Translations under genes and position numbers: made by a program
The notes under the pieces: model-generated
What the model was told of the DNA's origin: nothing
Databases searched by the model: none
What the model saw: the letters and a program-made list of their open reading frames with translations, nothing else
Part shown: in pieces, positions 24,381 through 32,775 of the stretch
How positions within the stretch are numbered: the stretch's first letter is position 1
How the letters are laid out: the number at the start of each line of letters is the position of its first letter
Assembly (NCBI GenBank): GCA_965371445.1
Contig: CBDUYN010000090.1
Span: 1-39,970 of the forward strand
Source: DASWIG01 sp965371445
GTDB lineage: Bacteria > Acidobacteriota > Thermoanaerobaculia > Multivoradales > J023
DNA: 39,970 nucleotides
Direction: 5' to 3'

Positions 24381-24865
24381 CACGACGCCGAGCGGCGAGC
24401 GCTTTGGTGCTGCTCGCCGCCGCCGCCGGCATCGCCTGGCTGCTGGCGCCACGCCCGCCGGCACCGCCCGGTGGGGAAGGCGTCGAGCTGGATGAGCTCC
24501 GGCTCTACCAAGCCGCCTGGGGCGGCTGCGGTGCGCCGGACAGCGTGGCCACGGGAGAGGGCTTCCTGGCTCTCGCCAGGCTCCGCAACACGAGCCCACA
24601 TCCCTGGCCCCACCGTGGCAACGCCCGCGTACGGCTCGGCTACCGCTGGCTCGATCCGGGAGGCTCGGAAATCGACGAGGAGGTCCGCCGGCAGGATCTC
24701 GAAGCTCCGGTCGCACCTGGGCAAGCCCTGGAGAGCTGGGTCCGCGTGCTGGCACCGGCCGATCCCGGCCGTTACGTCCTGGAGCTCGACCTCGCCTACG
24801 AGCCGATGGCCTGGTTCTCGGAGAGAGGCACCGAGACCTGCCGCGTCGAGCTCGCCGTGCGCTAG
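24377..24865 (+). CDS. Membrane-anchored or secreted small protein, unknown
   Basis: A 162-residue protein with an N-terminal hydrophobic segment (about residues 7-25, LVLLAAAAGIAWLLA) followed by a Pro-rich linker and a soluble domain. The domain looks beta-rich and Ig-like, with alternating patterns such as VRLGYRWLDPGG and GRYVLELDLAYE, and two Cys (one in WGGCGAP and one in ETCRVEL) that could form a disulfide. I do not recognise a named family. It overlaps the CNNM gene by four bases (ATGA), so it is translated with it. Its stop shares a CTAG palindrome with the stop of the convergent PIN gene. Confidence 0.7.
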   Translation: MTRRRAASALVLLAAAAGIAWLLAPRPPAPPGGEGVELDELRLYQAAWGGCGAPDSVATGEGFLALARLRNTSPHPWPHRGNARVRLGYRWLDPGGSEIDEEVRRQDLEAPVAPGQALESWVRVLAPADPGRYVLELDLAYEPMAWFSERGTETCRVELAVR

Positions 24866-25311
24866 AGGCCGAAGCCGCGGAAGACTCTGGAAGCACTGCT
24901 CGCTCTGTGACGCCACAAGAAGCTTCCGGGCGGCTCGGCCACCTTCGGGAAAGCGGCGAGGACCGAGGTGTCGTCGGTCACCACCGGCACCTCCAGGCGT
25001 CGGGCGAGGGCCACGAAATGGCAGTCGAAAGCGGAGCAGGAGGAGCGCTTCAGCAGGTAGAGCGCCTCGTCGCTCTCGACCAGGTGCTGGGTGTGACGCA
25101 AGAGCGTCTCGGCTTCGGCGACGATCCTCCCTGCCTTGGCGGGATCGAGCGCCGCGTCTCGAACGAGACCTGCGACGAGGTCCAGGAATCCGACCCTCCA
25201 GACGAGCGGCGCCTGCCATTCGCTGTCGGCGAGGAGCAGCTCCTCGGCTTGCGCCGCTTTCGCCCCACCGAGGCAGAGAGCCGCCAGGACGTCGATGCCG
25301 ACGACGATCAC
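24862..25311 (-). CDS. PIN-domain (VapC/FitB-like) toxin, possibly inactive
   Basis: A 149-residue PIN-fold protein, the size of VapC-type ribonuclease toxins. Acidic positions kept: Asp7 (VGID), Asp96 (SAFDCHFVALA) and Asp113/114 (VTDD). The second acidic residue is missing: where family members have WRSE, the sequence reads WRVG (Val40-Gly41). A metal-dependent nuclease without this Glu may be weak or dead. It starts with GTG overlapping the antitoxin stop (GTGA), the normal toxin-antitoxin arrangement, and ends on a CTAG shared with the convergent gene's stop. Function as a translation-blocking RNase is known for the family; activity here is uncertain. Confidence 0.85.
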   Translation of the reverse strand: MIVVGIDVLAALCLGGAKAAQAEELLLADSEWQAPLVWRVGFLDLVAGLVRDAALDPAKAGRIVAEAETLLRHTQHLVESDEALYLLKRSSCSAFDCHFVALARRLEVPVVTDDTSVLAAFPKVAEPPGSFLWRHRASSASRVFRGFGL

Positions 25312-25547
25312 CGCCGCAGCGTGCCCCGCGAGGCGTCGAGGTCGAGGGGAGAGGGCGCCTCCTCGCCGAGAGGACGCAGGCCTCGAATGCGAGCGATAAA
25401 GGCCCTGGGATCGACAGGCTCGCTCCGGACCACCATCTCCAGGGCGGTGAGGATCTCGCCGTTCAAGCTGCGGCGATGACGCACGGCCCGCTCCTTCAAA
25501 CGGCGGTGCAGGTCGTCGGGGATGTTCTTGAGGGTGATGGTCGTCAT
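25308..25547 (-). CDS. Ribbon-helix-helix antitoxin (FitA/VapB-like)
   Basis: A 79-residue DNA-binding antitoxin. The N-terminal half has the RHH pattern: strand ITLKNIP, helix DLHRRLKERAVRHRRS, then LNGEILTALEMVV, as in FitA-like proteins. The C-terminal half (PLGEEAPSPLDLDASRG) would wrap the toxin. The start is supported by GGAGG five bases upstream. It is the first gene of a pair with the PIN protein, which overlaps its stop by four bases. Autoregulation by binding to its own promoter is typical for the family; I do not see a clear palindrome upstream. Confidence 0.88.
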   Translation of the reverse strand: MTTITLKNIPDDLHRRLKERAVRHRRSLNGEILTALEMVVRSEPVDPRAFIARIRGLRPLGEEAPSPLDLDASRGTLRR

Positions 25548-25642
25548 CCGCGCCTCCGGAGCGTGGGTGAAACCATAGACGGCGTCCCCGCGAAGGTCAA
25601 CCTTGGGTCCTCGAAGGGACGCCAGCGGCGAGGCGGCGAGGC

Positions 25643-25671
25643 TTGCCCTGCCCCCTGGAGGACGCTAGAGT
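25643..25671 (+). promoter_or_regulatory. Sigma-70-like promoter of the acyl-CoA dehydrogenase operon
   Basis: TTGCCC (25643-25648) and TAGAGT (25666-25671) with a 17-nt spacer lie 68 nt before the ATG of the first acyl-CoA dehydrogenase gene. Confidence 0.5.
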
Positions 25672-25738
25672 CGAAGGGGGGGCTCACGGGTCGTTCCGGC
25701 TCACGAAACCGAAGACTTCGCCGTTCGAGGGAAAAGAG

Positions 25739-26878
25739 ATGAACATAGAGCTCAACGAAGAGCAAAGCCTCCTGCGCGAGGAAGTCCGCCGCTTCGCCGA
25801 GGAGGTCGTCAAGCCCAAGGCCAAGGAGATCGACGAGACCGGGATCTTCGAGCGGGAGACCTACGACCGCTGTGCCGAGATGGGGCTCGCCGGTGTGACG
25901 GTGAGCGAGGAGCACGGCGGCGCCGGCATGGACACGATCTCCTACTGCCTGGTGATCGAGGAGCTGAGCCGCGTCTGCGCCACGACCGGAGTGGTCCTCT
26001 CGGTCAACAACTCGCTGGTCTGCGATCCGATCCAGGACTTCGGTACCGAGGAGCAGAAGCGGGAGTTCCTGACCCCTCTTGCGAGCGGCGAGAAGCTCGG
26101 CTGTTTCGCGCTCACCGAGCCGGGGGCAGGCTCGGACCCGGCGGCGCTTCGCACCACGGCTCGGCGCGACGGCGAGGGCTACGTCCTCGACGGCAACAAG
26201 GTCTTTATCACCAACGCTACCCACGCCGACCTGGCGCTGGTCTTTGCCACGGTCGACCCGGCAAAAAAACACAAGGGGATCTGCTGTTTCGTCGTCGCCG
26301 CCGACACCCCGGGTTACAGCCACGGGACCCACGAGTACAAGCTCGGCGTCAACGCCTCCGGCACCACCGAGCTCGCCTTCGAAGGGATGCGCATTCCCGC
26401 CTCGCAGCGAATCGGTGAGGAAGGCGACGGTTTCAAGATCGCCATGGCGACGCTCGACGGCGGCCGGATCGGCATCGCCGCCCAGTCGGTCGGCATCGCC
26501 CAGGGCGCTTTCGAGGAGGCCCTTGCCTACTCCACGGAGCGCGAGCAGTTCGGCCGTCCCATCTCGTCGTTCCAGGCCATCCAGCACTACCTCGCCGACA
26601 TGTCGACCGAGCTTGACGCGGCACGGCTCCTGACTTGGAAGGCCGCCTGGACGAAGGCCAACCGCAAGCGCTACAGCCTCGAAGCCGCCCAGGCCAAGCT
26701 TTTTGCCTCGGAGATGGCGCAGCGCGTCACCAACAAGGCCCTCCAGATCCACGGCGGCTACGGCTACACCCGCGAATACAACGTCGAGCGCTACTTCCGG
26801 GACGCCCGGATCTGCGAGATCTACGAAGGGACGAGCGAGATCCAGAAGCTCGTGATCGCCGACTGGGTGCTCAAATAG
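25739..26878 (+). CDS. Acyl-CoA dehydrogenase (short-chain / butyryl-CoA type)
   Basis: FAD flavoprotein of 379 residues, the usual length for short-chain acyl-CoA dehydrogenases of beta-oxidation. It starts NIELNEEQSLLREEVRRFAEE. FAD/substrate motifs are LTEPGAGSDPAAL, VFITNATHAD and the C-terminal HGGYGYTREYNVERYFRDARI. The catalytic Glu sits in ICEIYEGTSEIQKL. The ATG at 25739 is used because it gives the normal N-terminus and has GAGGG upstream; an open frame of 32 codons before it is not family-like. It precedes a paralogous dehydrogenase by 14 nt, so the pair is an operon. Electrons would pass to ETF, whose genes are not in the window. Confidence 0.95.
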   Translation: MNIELNEEQSLLREEVRRFAEEVVKPKAKEIDETGIFERETYDRCAEMGLAGVTVSEEHGGAGMDTISYCLVIEELSRVCATTGVVLSVNNSLVCDPIQDFGTEEQKREFLTPLASGEKLGCFALTEPGAGSDPAALRTTARRDGEGYVLDGNKVFITNATHADLALVFATVDPAKKHKGICCFVVAADTPGYSHGTHEYKLGVNASGTTELAFEGMRIPASQRIGEEGDGFKIAMATLDGGRIGIAAQSVGIAQGAFEEALAYSTEREQFGRPISSFQAIQHYLADMSTELDAARLLTWKAAWTKANRKRYSLEAAQAKLFASEMAQRVTNKALQIHGGYGYTREYNVERYFRDARICEIYEGTSEIQKLVIADWVLK

Positions 26879-26892
26879 CCGGACCGCGCGTC

Positions 26893-28041
26893 ATGAACGA
26901 GGGAATCGACTTCGAGCTCGACGAGGAGCAGGAGCTCCTGCGCCAGGAGGTCCGCCGCTTCGCCGAGGAGCGCATCCAGCCCGGTGTGGCCGAGCGCGAC
27001 CGCCAGCATGCCTTTCCCGAGGAGGTCCTCGCTGAGATGGGCGAGATGGGCCTTTTGGGCATGATGATCGACGAGCGCTACGACGGCCCCGGCTTCGACG
27101 TCACGAGCTATCTCGTGGCGATCGAGGAGATCGCCCACATCTGCCCGTCGACGGCGGTGACGATGAGCGTGACCAATTCCGCCTGCTGCTGGCCGATCCA
27201 GACCTTCGGCTCCGAGGAGCTCAAAAAGCGAATCCTGCCCGAGCTCGCCGGCACCGCGATCGGCGGTTTCGGCCTGACCGAGCCCGGCGCCGGCTCCGAC
27301 CCGTCGGCCTTGAAGTCCACGTCGGTGCGCGACGGAGACGAATGGGTCCTAAACGGCGAAAAGGCCTGGATCACCAACGCCGGTCCCGGCCGTTACTTCG
27401 TGGTCATGGCCCGCACCGATCCCGAGGCCGGGAAACGTGGCATCTCGGCTTTCGTCGTCCCTTCCGACGCGCCGGGCTTCGCCGTCGGGACGCCCGAGGA
27501 AAAGCTCGGCATCAAGGCGTCACGAACGGCGCCGCTTTATTTCACCGACTGCCGCATCCCGGCCGAAAACCTCCTCGGCGAGGAGGGACAGGGCTTCAAG
27601 ATCGCCTTGGCCACCCTCGATCACTCACGGCTCGGCATCGCCGCCCAGTCGGTGGGGATCCACCGCCGGGCCCTGGAGCTCGCGACGAGCTACGCCAAGG
27701 ACCGCGTGCAGTTCGGCGTGCCCATCGCCCGCCACCAGGCGATCCGGATGAAGATCGCCGAGATGGCCACAGAGCTCGCCGCGGCCAAAGTCCTCACCCT
27801 CTACGCCGGGACCGTGGCCCACACCGCGAGCGCCGGACGCCTGGCGTCCGAAGCCAAGGTCTACGCCAGCGAAGCGGCCAACCGCGCCGTCTGCGAAGCC
27901 GTTCAGATCCACGGCGGCAACGGTTTCTGCGAGGACTACGAGATCGCCCGCCTCTACCGCGACGTCCGGGTCACGACGATCTACGAGGGAACGAGCGAGA
28001 TGCAACGCCTGGTCATCGCCCGTCATCTGCTTCGGGGATGA
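26893..28041 (+). CDS. Acyl-CoA dehydrogenase (second, tandem paralogue)
   Basis: FAD enzyme of 382 residues, clearly homologous to its upstream neighbour and probably derived by duplication. It shares the N-terminal EEQELLRQEVRRFAEE block, LTEPGAGSDPSAL, AWITNAGPGRYF, IHGGNGFCEDYEIARLYRD and the catalytic Glu in IYEGTSEMQRLVIARHLL. Differences in the substrate-pocket region suggest another chain length or branched substrate, but this cannot be settled by eye. It is 14 nt downstream of the first enzyme and 15 nt upstream of the FHA regulator, so all three may be co-transcribed. Confidence 0.95.
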   Translation: MNEGIDFELDEEQELLRQEVRRFAEERIQPGVAERDRQHAFPEEVLAEMGEMGLLGMMIDERYDGPGFDVTSYLVAIEEIAHICPSTAVTMSVTNSACCWPIQTFGSEELKKRILPELAGTAIGGFGLTEPGAGSDPSALKSTSVRDGDEWVLNGEKAWITNAGPGRYFVVMARTDPEAGKRGISAFVVPSDAPGFAVGTPEEKLGIKASRTAPLYFTDCRIPAENLLGEEGQGFKIALATLDHSRLGIAAQSVGIHRRALELATSYAKDRVQFGVPIARHQAIRMKIAEMATELAAAKVLTLYAGTVAHTASAGRLASEAKVYASEAANRAVCEAVQIHGGNGFCEDYEIARLYRDVRVTTIYEGTSEMQRLVIARHLLRG

Positions 28042-28056
28042 TAGGGTCGCCCGTAG

Positions 28057-29862
28057 ATGCTTCGCCTAGTCGCCTACGCCAACAACGGAGTCCAGCGATT
28101 CCCGGTCGACCGCAGCGTCATGTTGATCGGCAGCGGGGAGAGCTGCGACGTCCACCTGCCCTTCGCCGGGGTGGGCAAAGAGCATGCCCGCCTCGAAACC
28201 CACGGCGACGAGATCCGCATCGAGGACCTGGGAACCCGCAAAGGGTTGATCGTCAACGGCAAGCGGGTCAAACGGGCCGCCATCGAGGTGCTCGACGAGA
28301 TTCGCCTGGGGTCGATCGCGCTTCTCCTCGAAGACGTCCGGAAACCTCCCGCGGTCGAGGAGCTTGTCGAGCCCGAGAAGCCCCTGGAAGCGACGATCAC
28401 TCCCTCCGGGATGCTCGAGCACCTGGCCGGGATCTCGCGGTGGGTGCTGACCGACTCGTCCTCCAGCGTTCCTCTGGAATCGCTCGTGGTGGCGCTCCTG
28501 AAAGACTTCGGCGGCGGCGTCCTTTTCCTCTTTCAAGGAGAACGGGAGCGGCGGGGCATCAAGTTCGTCGTCGCCTCGGAGGCCCGCTGGCTGGGACAGG
28601 GGGAGGAGCTCCTCGCCCAGGCCTACGAGCACCTGGAGGAGCCCGAGGTACCTCGCAGCGCCACCGCCGCTTTTGACGGCCGTCTCCAAGGCGGCGACGC
28701 CTGGATCGCCTGGCGCCTGGTCCGTGCCCTGGAGCGCGCCTACCTCCTGGTCCTCGCCCTACCCCGCTTCCGTCCCGACGCATCCGACGCATCCGCGGCG
28801 CTCGCCGCCTCGGCCACCCTCGCCGACCAGCTGATCCTCGGCCTCGTCCACCATGTGGGACAGTACGAGCCAATCCTTTTCGGGCGCCGCCAGGCGGCGG
28901 ACCTCCTCCTCGCTCCGGGGCTCACCGTCGGTGAGTCGGAGGCCATGCAAAAAGTCCTGGCACAGCTGCGGGCGGCGATCGACCCGCCGGTCGACGTGCT
29001 CTTGCGCGGCGAGCCCGGGGTCTCGAAAGAGCTGCTGGCGCGCTCACTCCATCTCTCGGGACCCCACCGTGACGGCCCCTTCGTCGTCGCCTCGTGCCGG
29101 GGTGCCAAGCCCAACCAGATCGAGGCCGACCTTTTCGGCGCGGAGATCCCCGGCAAGAGGGGACCGGTGGTTCGCGAAGGCAAGCTCCTCGCCGCCGACA
29201 AGGGGACTCTCTACCTCGCCGACGTCGAGGAGCTTGCGCTGCAGGTCCAAGATCGGCTGGTGCGGTTTCTCCGCTCCGGCGAGCTTGAGCCGATGGAGAG
29301 CATCTCCTCGCGCAAGGTCGAGGTACGGCTCGTCACGTCGTCTCGCGGTCCTCTGGAGCCGTGGGTCGGGCGCGACCAGTTCCGCGTCGACCTGGCTCAC
29401 CGCCTCGCGGAATTCGCCATCGACGTCCCGGCGCTGCGCGAACGGCGCGAGGACCTGCCGCTCTTGATCCAGGCGGCGGTCAACCGCTGCTGCCACAAGA
29501 CCGGGAAACGGGTCCAGGGCATCACCGTCAAGGCGCTCGAGGCGCTCGCCATCTACGATTACCCGGGCAACCTCCCGGAGCTTGAGAACATCATCCGGCG
29601 CCTCGTCCACCTCTGTCCGTCGGGACGGCCGATCCAGTCGTCGATGCTGCCGGAAGAGGTCCGGCTGGCGAGGATTCCAAACCGCCGTCCGGAGCCCGAC
29701 TCGGAGCTCAACTTGGAGCGGCTGGTCGCCGAATGCGAGCGGGCCGCCATCCGCGAAGCCCTGCGCCGCAGCGGTGGCAACAAGTCGGCCGCCGCCCGCG
29801 AGCTCAAGCTCTCGCGCAACGGCCTCGCCATGAAGATGAGCCGGCTCGGATTGAGCATCTAG
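28057..29862 (+). CDS. FHA - degenerate sigma-54-activator-like AAA+ - Fis-type HTH protein
   Basis: Cytosolic regulator of 601 residues. FHA domain ~1-95 (IGSGESCDVHLP, HARLE), a GAF-like spacer ~110-270, a bEBP-type AAA+ domain ~290-525 and a Fis HTH at the end (NKSAAARELKLSRNGLAMKM). The AAA+ core is degenerate: Walker A is GEPGVSKE for GESGTGKE, Walker B is LYLADV for LFLDEI, and the sigma-54-contact loop GAFTGA is replaced by EIPGKRGP (~365). The arginine region FRVDLAHRL and PGNLPELEN are kept. It probably binds DNA and phosphothreonine partners but is unlikely to open sigma-54 promoters. It lies 19 nt upstream of hutU and may control that operon. Confidence 0.85.
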   Translation: MLRLVAYANNGVQRFPVDRSVMLIGSGESCDVHLPFAGVGKEHARLETHGDEIRIEDLGTRKGLIVNGKRVKRAAIEVLDEIRLGSIALLLEDVRKPPAVEELVEPEKPLEATITPSGMLEHLAGISRWVLTDSSSSVPLESLVVALLKDFGGGVLFLFQGERERRGIKFVVASEARWLGQGEELLAQAYEHLEEPEVPRSATAAFDGRLQGGDAWIAWRLVRALERAYLLVLALPRFRPDASDASAALAASATLADQLILGLVHHVGQYEPILFGRRQAADLLLAPGLTVGESEAMQKVLAQLRAAIDPPVDVLLRGEPGVSKELLARSLHLSGPHRDGPFVVASCRGAKPNQIEADLFGAEIPGKRGPVVREGKLLAADKGTLYLADVEELALQVQDRLVRFLRSGELEPMESISSRKVEVRLVTSSRGPLEPWVGRDQFRVDLAHRLAEFAIDVPALRERREDLPLLIQAAVNRCCHKTGKRVQGITVKALEALAIYDYPGNLPELENIIRRLVHLCPSGRPIQSSMLPEEVRLARIPNRRPEPDSELNLERLVAECERAAIREALRRSGGNKSAAARELKLSRNGLAMKMSRLGLSI

Positions 29863-29881
29863 GCTTGCAAGGAGACAGACC

Positions 29882-31570
29882 ATGACGACCATGACCGCAG
29901 AGAAAAAGGCGGCGCGGGTGATCACCGCTCCCCGCGGTACCCAGATCTCCTGTCGCGGCTGGCAGCAGGAAGCGGCCCTCAGGATGTTGATGAACAATCT
30001 CGATCCCGCCGTGGCCGAAGCTCCGGAAGAGCTCATCGTCTACGGCGGCTCCGGCCGCGCGGCCCGCAACTGGGCCTGTTTCGAGACCATCGTCGAGACG
30101 CTCCGGCGCCTCGGCAGCGAGGAGACGCTTCTCGTTCAGTCGGGCAAGCCCGTCGCCGTCTTTCCCACCCACGCCGACGCGCCGCGGGTACTCATCGCCA
30201 ACTCGCTGCTCGTACCGCGCTGGGCCACGGCCGACGAGTTCCGCCGCCTGGAAGGGCTGGGGCTGACCATGTACGGCCAGATGACCGCCGGCTCCTGGAT
30301 CTACATCGGCACCCAGGGAATCCTGCAGGGTACCTACGAGACCCTCGCCGAATGCGCCCGCCAGCACTTCGGGGGCAACCTCGCCGGCACGCTCACCGTC
30401 ACCGCCGGCCTCGGCGGCATGGGCGGCGCCCAGCCGTTGGCGGTGACCATGAACGAGGGCACCTGCCTCGTCGCCGACGTCGACAGGACACGCATCGACC
30501 GGCGTCTCGAGACCCGCTACCTCGACGAGGTCGCCCCCTCGATCGAAGCGGGCATCCGGCGCGCCCTCGCCGCCAAGGACGCCAAAGAAGGGGTCTCGAT
30601 CGGCGTCGAGGCGAACGCCGTCGACCTCCTCGAGGCCCTCCTCGCCCAGGGCGTCGTCCCCGAGGCCCTGACCGACCAGACCTCCGCCCACGACGCCTTG
30701 CAAGGCTACGTGCCCCACGGTCTTCCCTACGCCGAGGCCCTGGAGCTTCGCAAAAGCGACCCCGAAAGCTACATCGCTCGCTCCATGGCCTCCATGGCGG
30801 CCCACGTACGGGCCATGCTGGAGCTCCAGCGGCGCGGTGCCGTCACCTTCGACTACGGCAACAACCTCCGGGGCCAGGCGCTCGAAGAGGGCGTCGAAGA
30901 CGCTTTCGACATCGGCGGGTTCGTACCGCTTTTCATCCGACCGCTCTTTTGTCACGGCAAGGGACCCTTCCGCTGGGCCGTGCTCTCGGGCGACGAGGCG
31001 GACCTGCGCACGACCGACCAGGCGATCCTCGAGACATTTCCCGAGGACCGCGCTCTCCAACGCTGGATCCGAATGGCTCAGGAGAGGGTCGCCTTCCAGG
31101 GGTTGCCGTCGCGCATTTGCTGGCTGGGCTACGGCGAGCGGGCGCGGGCGGGCCGCGTCTTCAACGACCTCGTCGCCTCCGGCCAGGTCAAGGCGCCGAT
31201 CGTCATCGGCCGAGACCACCTCGACTGCGGCTCGGTGGCCTCGCCCAACCGCGAGACCGAAGCCATGCTCGACGGTTCCGACGCCATCGCCGACTGGCCG
31301 ATCCTGAACGCGCTTCTAAATGCCGTCAACGGCGCCACCTGGGTCTCGGTCCACCACGGCGGCGGCGTCGGCATCGGCTATTCGCTCCACGCCGGCATGG
31401 TGATCGTCGCCGACGGCACGCCGGACGCCGCAAGGCGCCTGGAGCGGGTGTTGACGGGCGATCCCGGCACCGGGGTCATGCGTCACGTCGACGCGGGCTA
31501 CGACGAGGCGATCGACTTCGCCCGCGAGCATCCGATCGACCTGCCGATGATGGACAAGCCGTCTTCGTAG
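29882..31570 (+). CDS. hutU: Urocanate hydratase
   Basis: Cytosolic NAD+-dependent urocanase, 562 residues (family ~555), converting urocanate to imidazolonepropionate in histidine breakdown. Motifs: ISCRGWQQEAALRML near the start, VYGGSGRAARNW for NAD binding, GQMTAGSWIYIGTQGI, GGMGGAQPLAVTMNEG, FDYGNNLRGQA, the active-site Cys in RICWLGYGERA, and RDHLDCGSVASPNRE. The start has AAGGAG nine bases before. It is not accompanied by hutH, hutI or hutG in this window, so the rest of the pathway must be elsewhere. A strong hairpin follows the gene. Confidence 0.97.
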   Translation: MTTMTAEKKAARVITAPRGTQISCRGWQQEAALRMLMNNLDPAVAEAPEELIVYGGSGRAARNWACFETIVETLRRLGSEETLLVQSGKPVAVFPTHADAPRVLIANSLLVPRWATADEFRRLEGLGLTMYGQMTAGSWIYIGTQGILQGTYETLAECARQHFGGNLAGTLTVTAGLGGMGGAQPLAVTMNEGTCLVADVDRTRIDRRLETRYLDEVAPSIEAGIRRALAAKDAKEGVSIGVEANAVDLLEALLAQGVVPEALTDQTSAHDALQGYVPHGLPYAEALELRKSDPESYIARSMASMAAHVRAMLELQRRGAVTFDYGNNLRGQALEEGVEDAFDIGGFVPLFIRPLFCHGKGPFRWAVLSGDEADLRTTDQAILETFPEDRALQRWIRMAQERVAFQGLPSRICWLGYGERARAGRVFNDLVASGQVKAPIVIGRDHLDCGSVASPNRETEAMLDGSDAIADWPILNALLNAVNGATWVSVHHGGGVGIGYSLHAGMVIVADGTPDAARRLERVLTGDPGTGVMRHVDAGYDEAIDFAREHPIDLPMMDKPSS

Positions 31571-31593
31571 GGCAGGCTCCGCCCGGGCCTGAC

Positions 31594-31627
31594 GTCCCCG
31601 CCACGATTTACCTGCGTGGCCGGGGAC
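31594..31627 (+). terminator. Strong hairpin after hutU
   Basis: GTCCCCGCCACG pairs with CGTGGCCGGGGAC (one bulged base, 12 bp) around a 9-nt loop ATTTACCTG. It starts 24 nt after the hutU stop. There is no U-tract on the plus strand, so it is more likely an RNA 3'-end stabiliser or factor-assisted terminator than a classic intrinsic one. Confidence 0.5.
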
Positions 31628-31670
31628 AACGGACTTGCCCCGTCGAGCGGCCTTTGGCTATGGTCTCCGG

Positions 31671-32240
31671 ATGTCCGGAAAAATCTACTCCAACGTCGTC
31701 GGCTTTGACGACGGCCCCTTCGCCCACGAGCACCGCGGCGACATCGGGGTGGTCGGGACGGTCTACGCGGGGCTGCGCTTTGACGGTGTGCTCGTCGGAC
31801 GCGTGCGCCGCGACGGACGCAACTCGACGCGCAACCTCGCCGTCCTCGTCGAGGGCTCCCGCTTTCGCGAGCACTTGCAGCTCGTGCTCCTCCAGGGGAT
31901 CGCGCTCGCCGGCTTCAACGTCGTCGACATTCACGCCCTGAGCGAGCGGCTCGCCCTGCCGGTCCTGGTCGTGACACGCCGCAGACCGAACCTGAGGAAG
32001 ATCCGCCAGGCGCTCTACGAGCGCGTTCCCGGCGGACGCCGCAAGTGGGCGCTCATCGAACGGGCGGGGGAGATGGAGCCGGTCGAGGACGTCTGGGTGC
32101 AGCGGGCCGGGCTCAAGCTGGTCGAAGCCCGCCTTTTCCTGCAGCGTTTCGCCGTCCATGGCCGCATCCCTGAGCCGCTCAGGACCGCGCACCTGATCGC
32201 CACCGCCGTGGCCACGGGGGAGAGCCGTGGACGCGTCTAG
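31671..32240 (+). CDS. DUF99 family protein
   Basis: A 189-residue cytosolic protein of the DUF99 family. The N-terminus NVVGFDDGPFAHEHRGDIGVVGTVY gives the conserved GFDDGPF motif; LVEGSRFREHLQLVLLQGIALAGFNVVDI and LPVLVVTRRRPN follow, typical of the family. DUF99 has been linked structurally to the endonuclease V/RNase H-like fold, so nucleic acid binding is possible, but no function is proved. ATG at 31671 is preferred to a TTG 12 codons earlier because it gives the family N-terminus. It overlaps the next gene by 14 nt, so they form a pair. Confidence 0.88.
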   Translation: MSGKIYSNVVGFDDGPFAHEHRGDIGVVGTVYAGLRFDGVLVGRVRRDGRNSTRNLAVLVEGSRFREHLQLVLLQGIALAGFNVVDIHALSERLALPVLVVTRRRPNLRKIRQALYERVPGGRRKWALIERAGEMEPVEDVWVQRAGLKLVEARLFLQRFAVHGRIPEPLRTAHLIATAVATGESRGRV

Positions 32241-32646
32241 GAGACGGCCGGAGCTGCGCTGGCGGGCCTGGGTCCAGCCGCTGTGGCTCGTGCCCGTTGG
32301 CTTCGCCACCAAGCTCTACAAGGGACCGGCCGAGTCGTTCCTGAACGACTCTTTTGCCGCCGTCTTCTACGAGCTGTTCTGGATCTTTCTCGTCTACGGC
32401 TTCTTCTGCTCCCGCCGCGCCGTGGTGGGCGTCCCCGCCGGCGTCCTTGTCGCCACCTGTGCCCTGGAGGTCCTACAGCTCGTCCGCACGCCGTTTCTGG
32501 AGACGATCCGGTCCTACTTCCTGGGGAGGGCGCTCATCGGCACGACGTTCACCTTCTGGGACTTCCCGGTCTACGTCCTGAGCTGTCTTGCGGGCTGGCT
32601 CCTCCTGAGGCGCCTGTTCGGCAAGGCACAAGAGGCCGTCGCGTGA
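32227..32646 (+). CDS. DUF2809 family membrane protein
   Basis: A 139-residue integral membrane protein with four predicted helices. It matches DUF2809: FATKLYKGPAESFLNDSFAAVFYELFW near the start (the conserved YKGP and ND positions), an intramembrane Glu in CALEVLQL, and LIGTTFTFWDFPVYVLSC. GTG start with GGGGGAGAG just upstream, inside the 3' end of the DUF99 gene. The family is uncharacterised. Coupled translation with DUF99 is likely from the overlap. Confidence 0.85.
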   Translation: MDASRRRPELRWRAWVQPLWLVPVGFATKLYKGPAESFLNDSFAAVFYELFWIFLVYGFFCSRRAVVGVPAGVLVATCALEVLQLVRTPFLETIRSYFLGRALIGTTFTFWDFPVYVLSCLAGWLLLRRLFGKAQEAVA

Positions 32647-32667
32647 GCTTCCCACCCATTCGGGGCG

Positions 32668-32696
32668 TTGAAAGCGGCCTCTCCGGACGTTAACCT
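32668..32696 (+). promoter_or_regulatory. Sigma-70-like promoter of napAB
   Basis: TTGAAA (32668-32673) and TAACCT (32691-32696) with a 17-nt spacer. The leader would be about 72 nt to the napA ATG. No FNR-type box (TTGAT-N4-ATCAA) is visible around it. Confidence 0.45.
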
Positions 32697-32775
32697 AAGG
32701 CTGCCGGCCAGAAAGCAAGCCCCAAGGAGGGACGCCGCCGCCGGCAGCAATTCCGGACCAACAGATGGAGATAGC

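Noticed and set aside
23256..24896. 546-codon open frame on the minus strand
   Set aside because: Antisense to the CNNM/CBS gene and the following small gene, which show conserved motifs and an ATGA overlap.
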